Of a stretch of 24,392 nucleotides of DNA, positions 23,878 to 24,392 are shown piece by piece. The position numbers were made by a program, and so were the translations under genes. Within the stretch, counting starts at the first letter, position 1; every line of letters begins with the position of its first letter. Source of the DNA: Sphingobacteriia bacterium (GTDB lineage Bacteria; Bacteroidota; Bacteroidia; Chitinophagales; Chitinophagaceae); assembly GCA_004293505.1 (NCBI GenBank), contig RDYY01000002.1, forward strand, positions 1-24,392. The letters are read 5' to 3'. The notes under the pieces are model-generated. The model saw only the letters and a program-made list of their open reading frames with translations, was not told where the DNA came from and did not search any database.

Positions 23878-23883
<6 letters not shown>
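23839..23883. repeat. Palindrome, inverted repeat and direct repeat upstream of pfkA
   Basis: A perfect 12-bp palindrome AAAGCTAGCTTT (23839-23850), an inverted repeat GTGTA-TTTTT-TACAC (23854-23868) and a direct repeat AGCTTTGAA (23845-23853 and 23875-23883, 30 bp apart, about three helical turns). The second copy contains the -33 TTTG of the pfkA promoter. This looks like an operator arrangement; no regulator is known. Confidence 0.35.

Positions 23884-24392
<509 letters not shown>

Overview
The window looks like a gene-dense chromosomal segment from a member of the Bacteroidota, probably of the Chitinophagia/Saprospiria kind (the rank below phylum is a guess). Reasons: start codons lack Shine-Dalgarno sequences; promoters fit the Bacteroidota TAnnTTTG (-7) and TTG/TTTG (-33) type; there is an alternative two-domain GlmU of the Bacteroidota type; and the ADI-like/CtlX pair and the HutI/formimidoylglutamase pair resemble Bacteroidota proteins. 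I see no insertion sequence, integrase, phage gene, CRISPR array, tRNA or rRNA. Both ends cut through genes (lepA on the left, pfkA on the right).

Layout. 1-1334 (-): lepA, 3' end missing. 1407-3355 (+): an inward-rectifier K+ channel followed by the tRNA t6A enzyme Sua5. 3370-5276 (-): an alternative GlmU gene coupled to tpiA. 5349-6980 (+): pruA, ending at a perfect 13-bp bidirectional terminator shared with a fasciclin-domain gene (7051-7530, -) whose N-terminus looks broken. 7717-8187 (+): a conserved gene of unknown function. 8268-11197 (+): a run of pdhA, a membrane TPR protein, ribH and an orphan LutA-type Fe-S protein. 11229-15489 (-): an overlapping run bioD, 5-formyl-THF cyclo-ligase, lpxK, rnr. 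15534-17249 (+): a secreted GH20 hexosaminidase. 17314-19651 (-): hutI then hutG. 19697-20383 (+): a CrtA-like carotenoid monooxygenase homologue. 20384-20549: the longest non-coding stretch, with an RNA-like inverted repeat. 20550-22894 (+): an arginine-deiminase-like enzyme overlapping ctlX. 22895-23785 (-): an RmlD-like SDR. 23914-end (+): pfkA.

How the genes work together. Several belong to nitrogen-rich amino-acid catabolism that ends in glutamate: HutI and HutG finish histidine breakdown; the ADI-like enzyme plus CtlX could turn arginine into citrulline and then ornithine without carbamoyl phosphate; PruA makes glutamate from glutamate semialdehyde, the product expected from ornithine transamination. 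Central carbon genes (tpiA, pfkA, pdhA) and envelope genes (GlmU-like, lpxK, GH20) are interspersed. The most unusual points are the ATP-independent arginine-to-ornithine hypothesis, a recurring pattern of promoter elements only 3-8 nt upstream of start codons (predicted leaderless or nearly leaderless mRNAs), the damaged start of the fasciclin gene, and the structured intergenic region upstream of the ADI-like gene.
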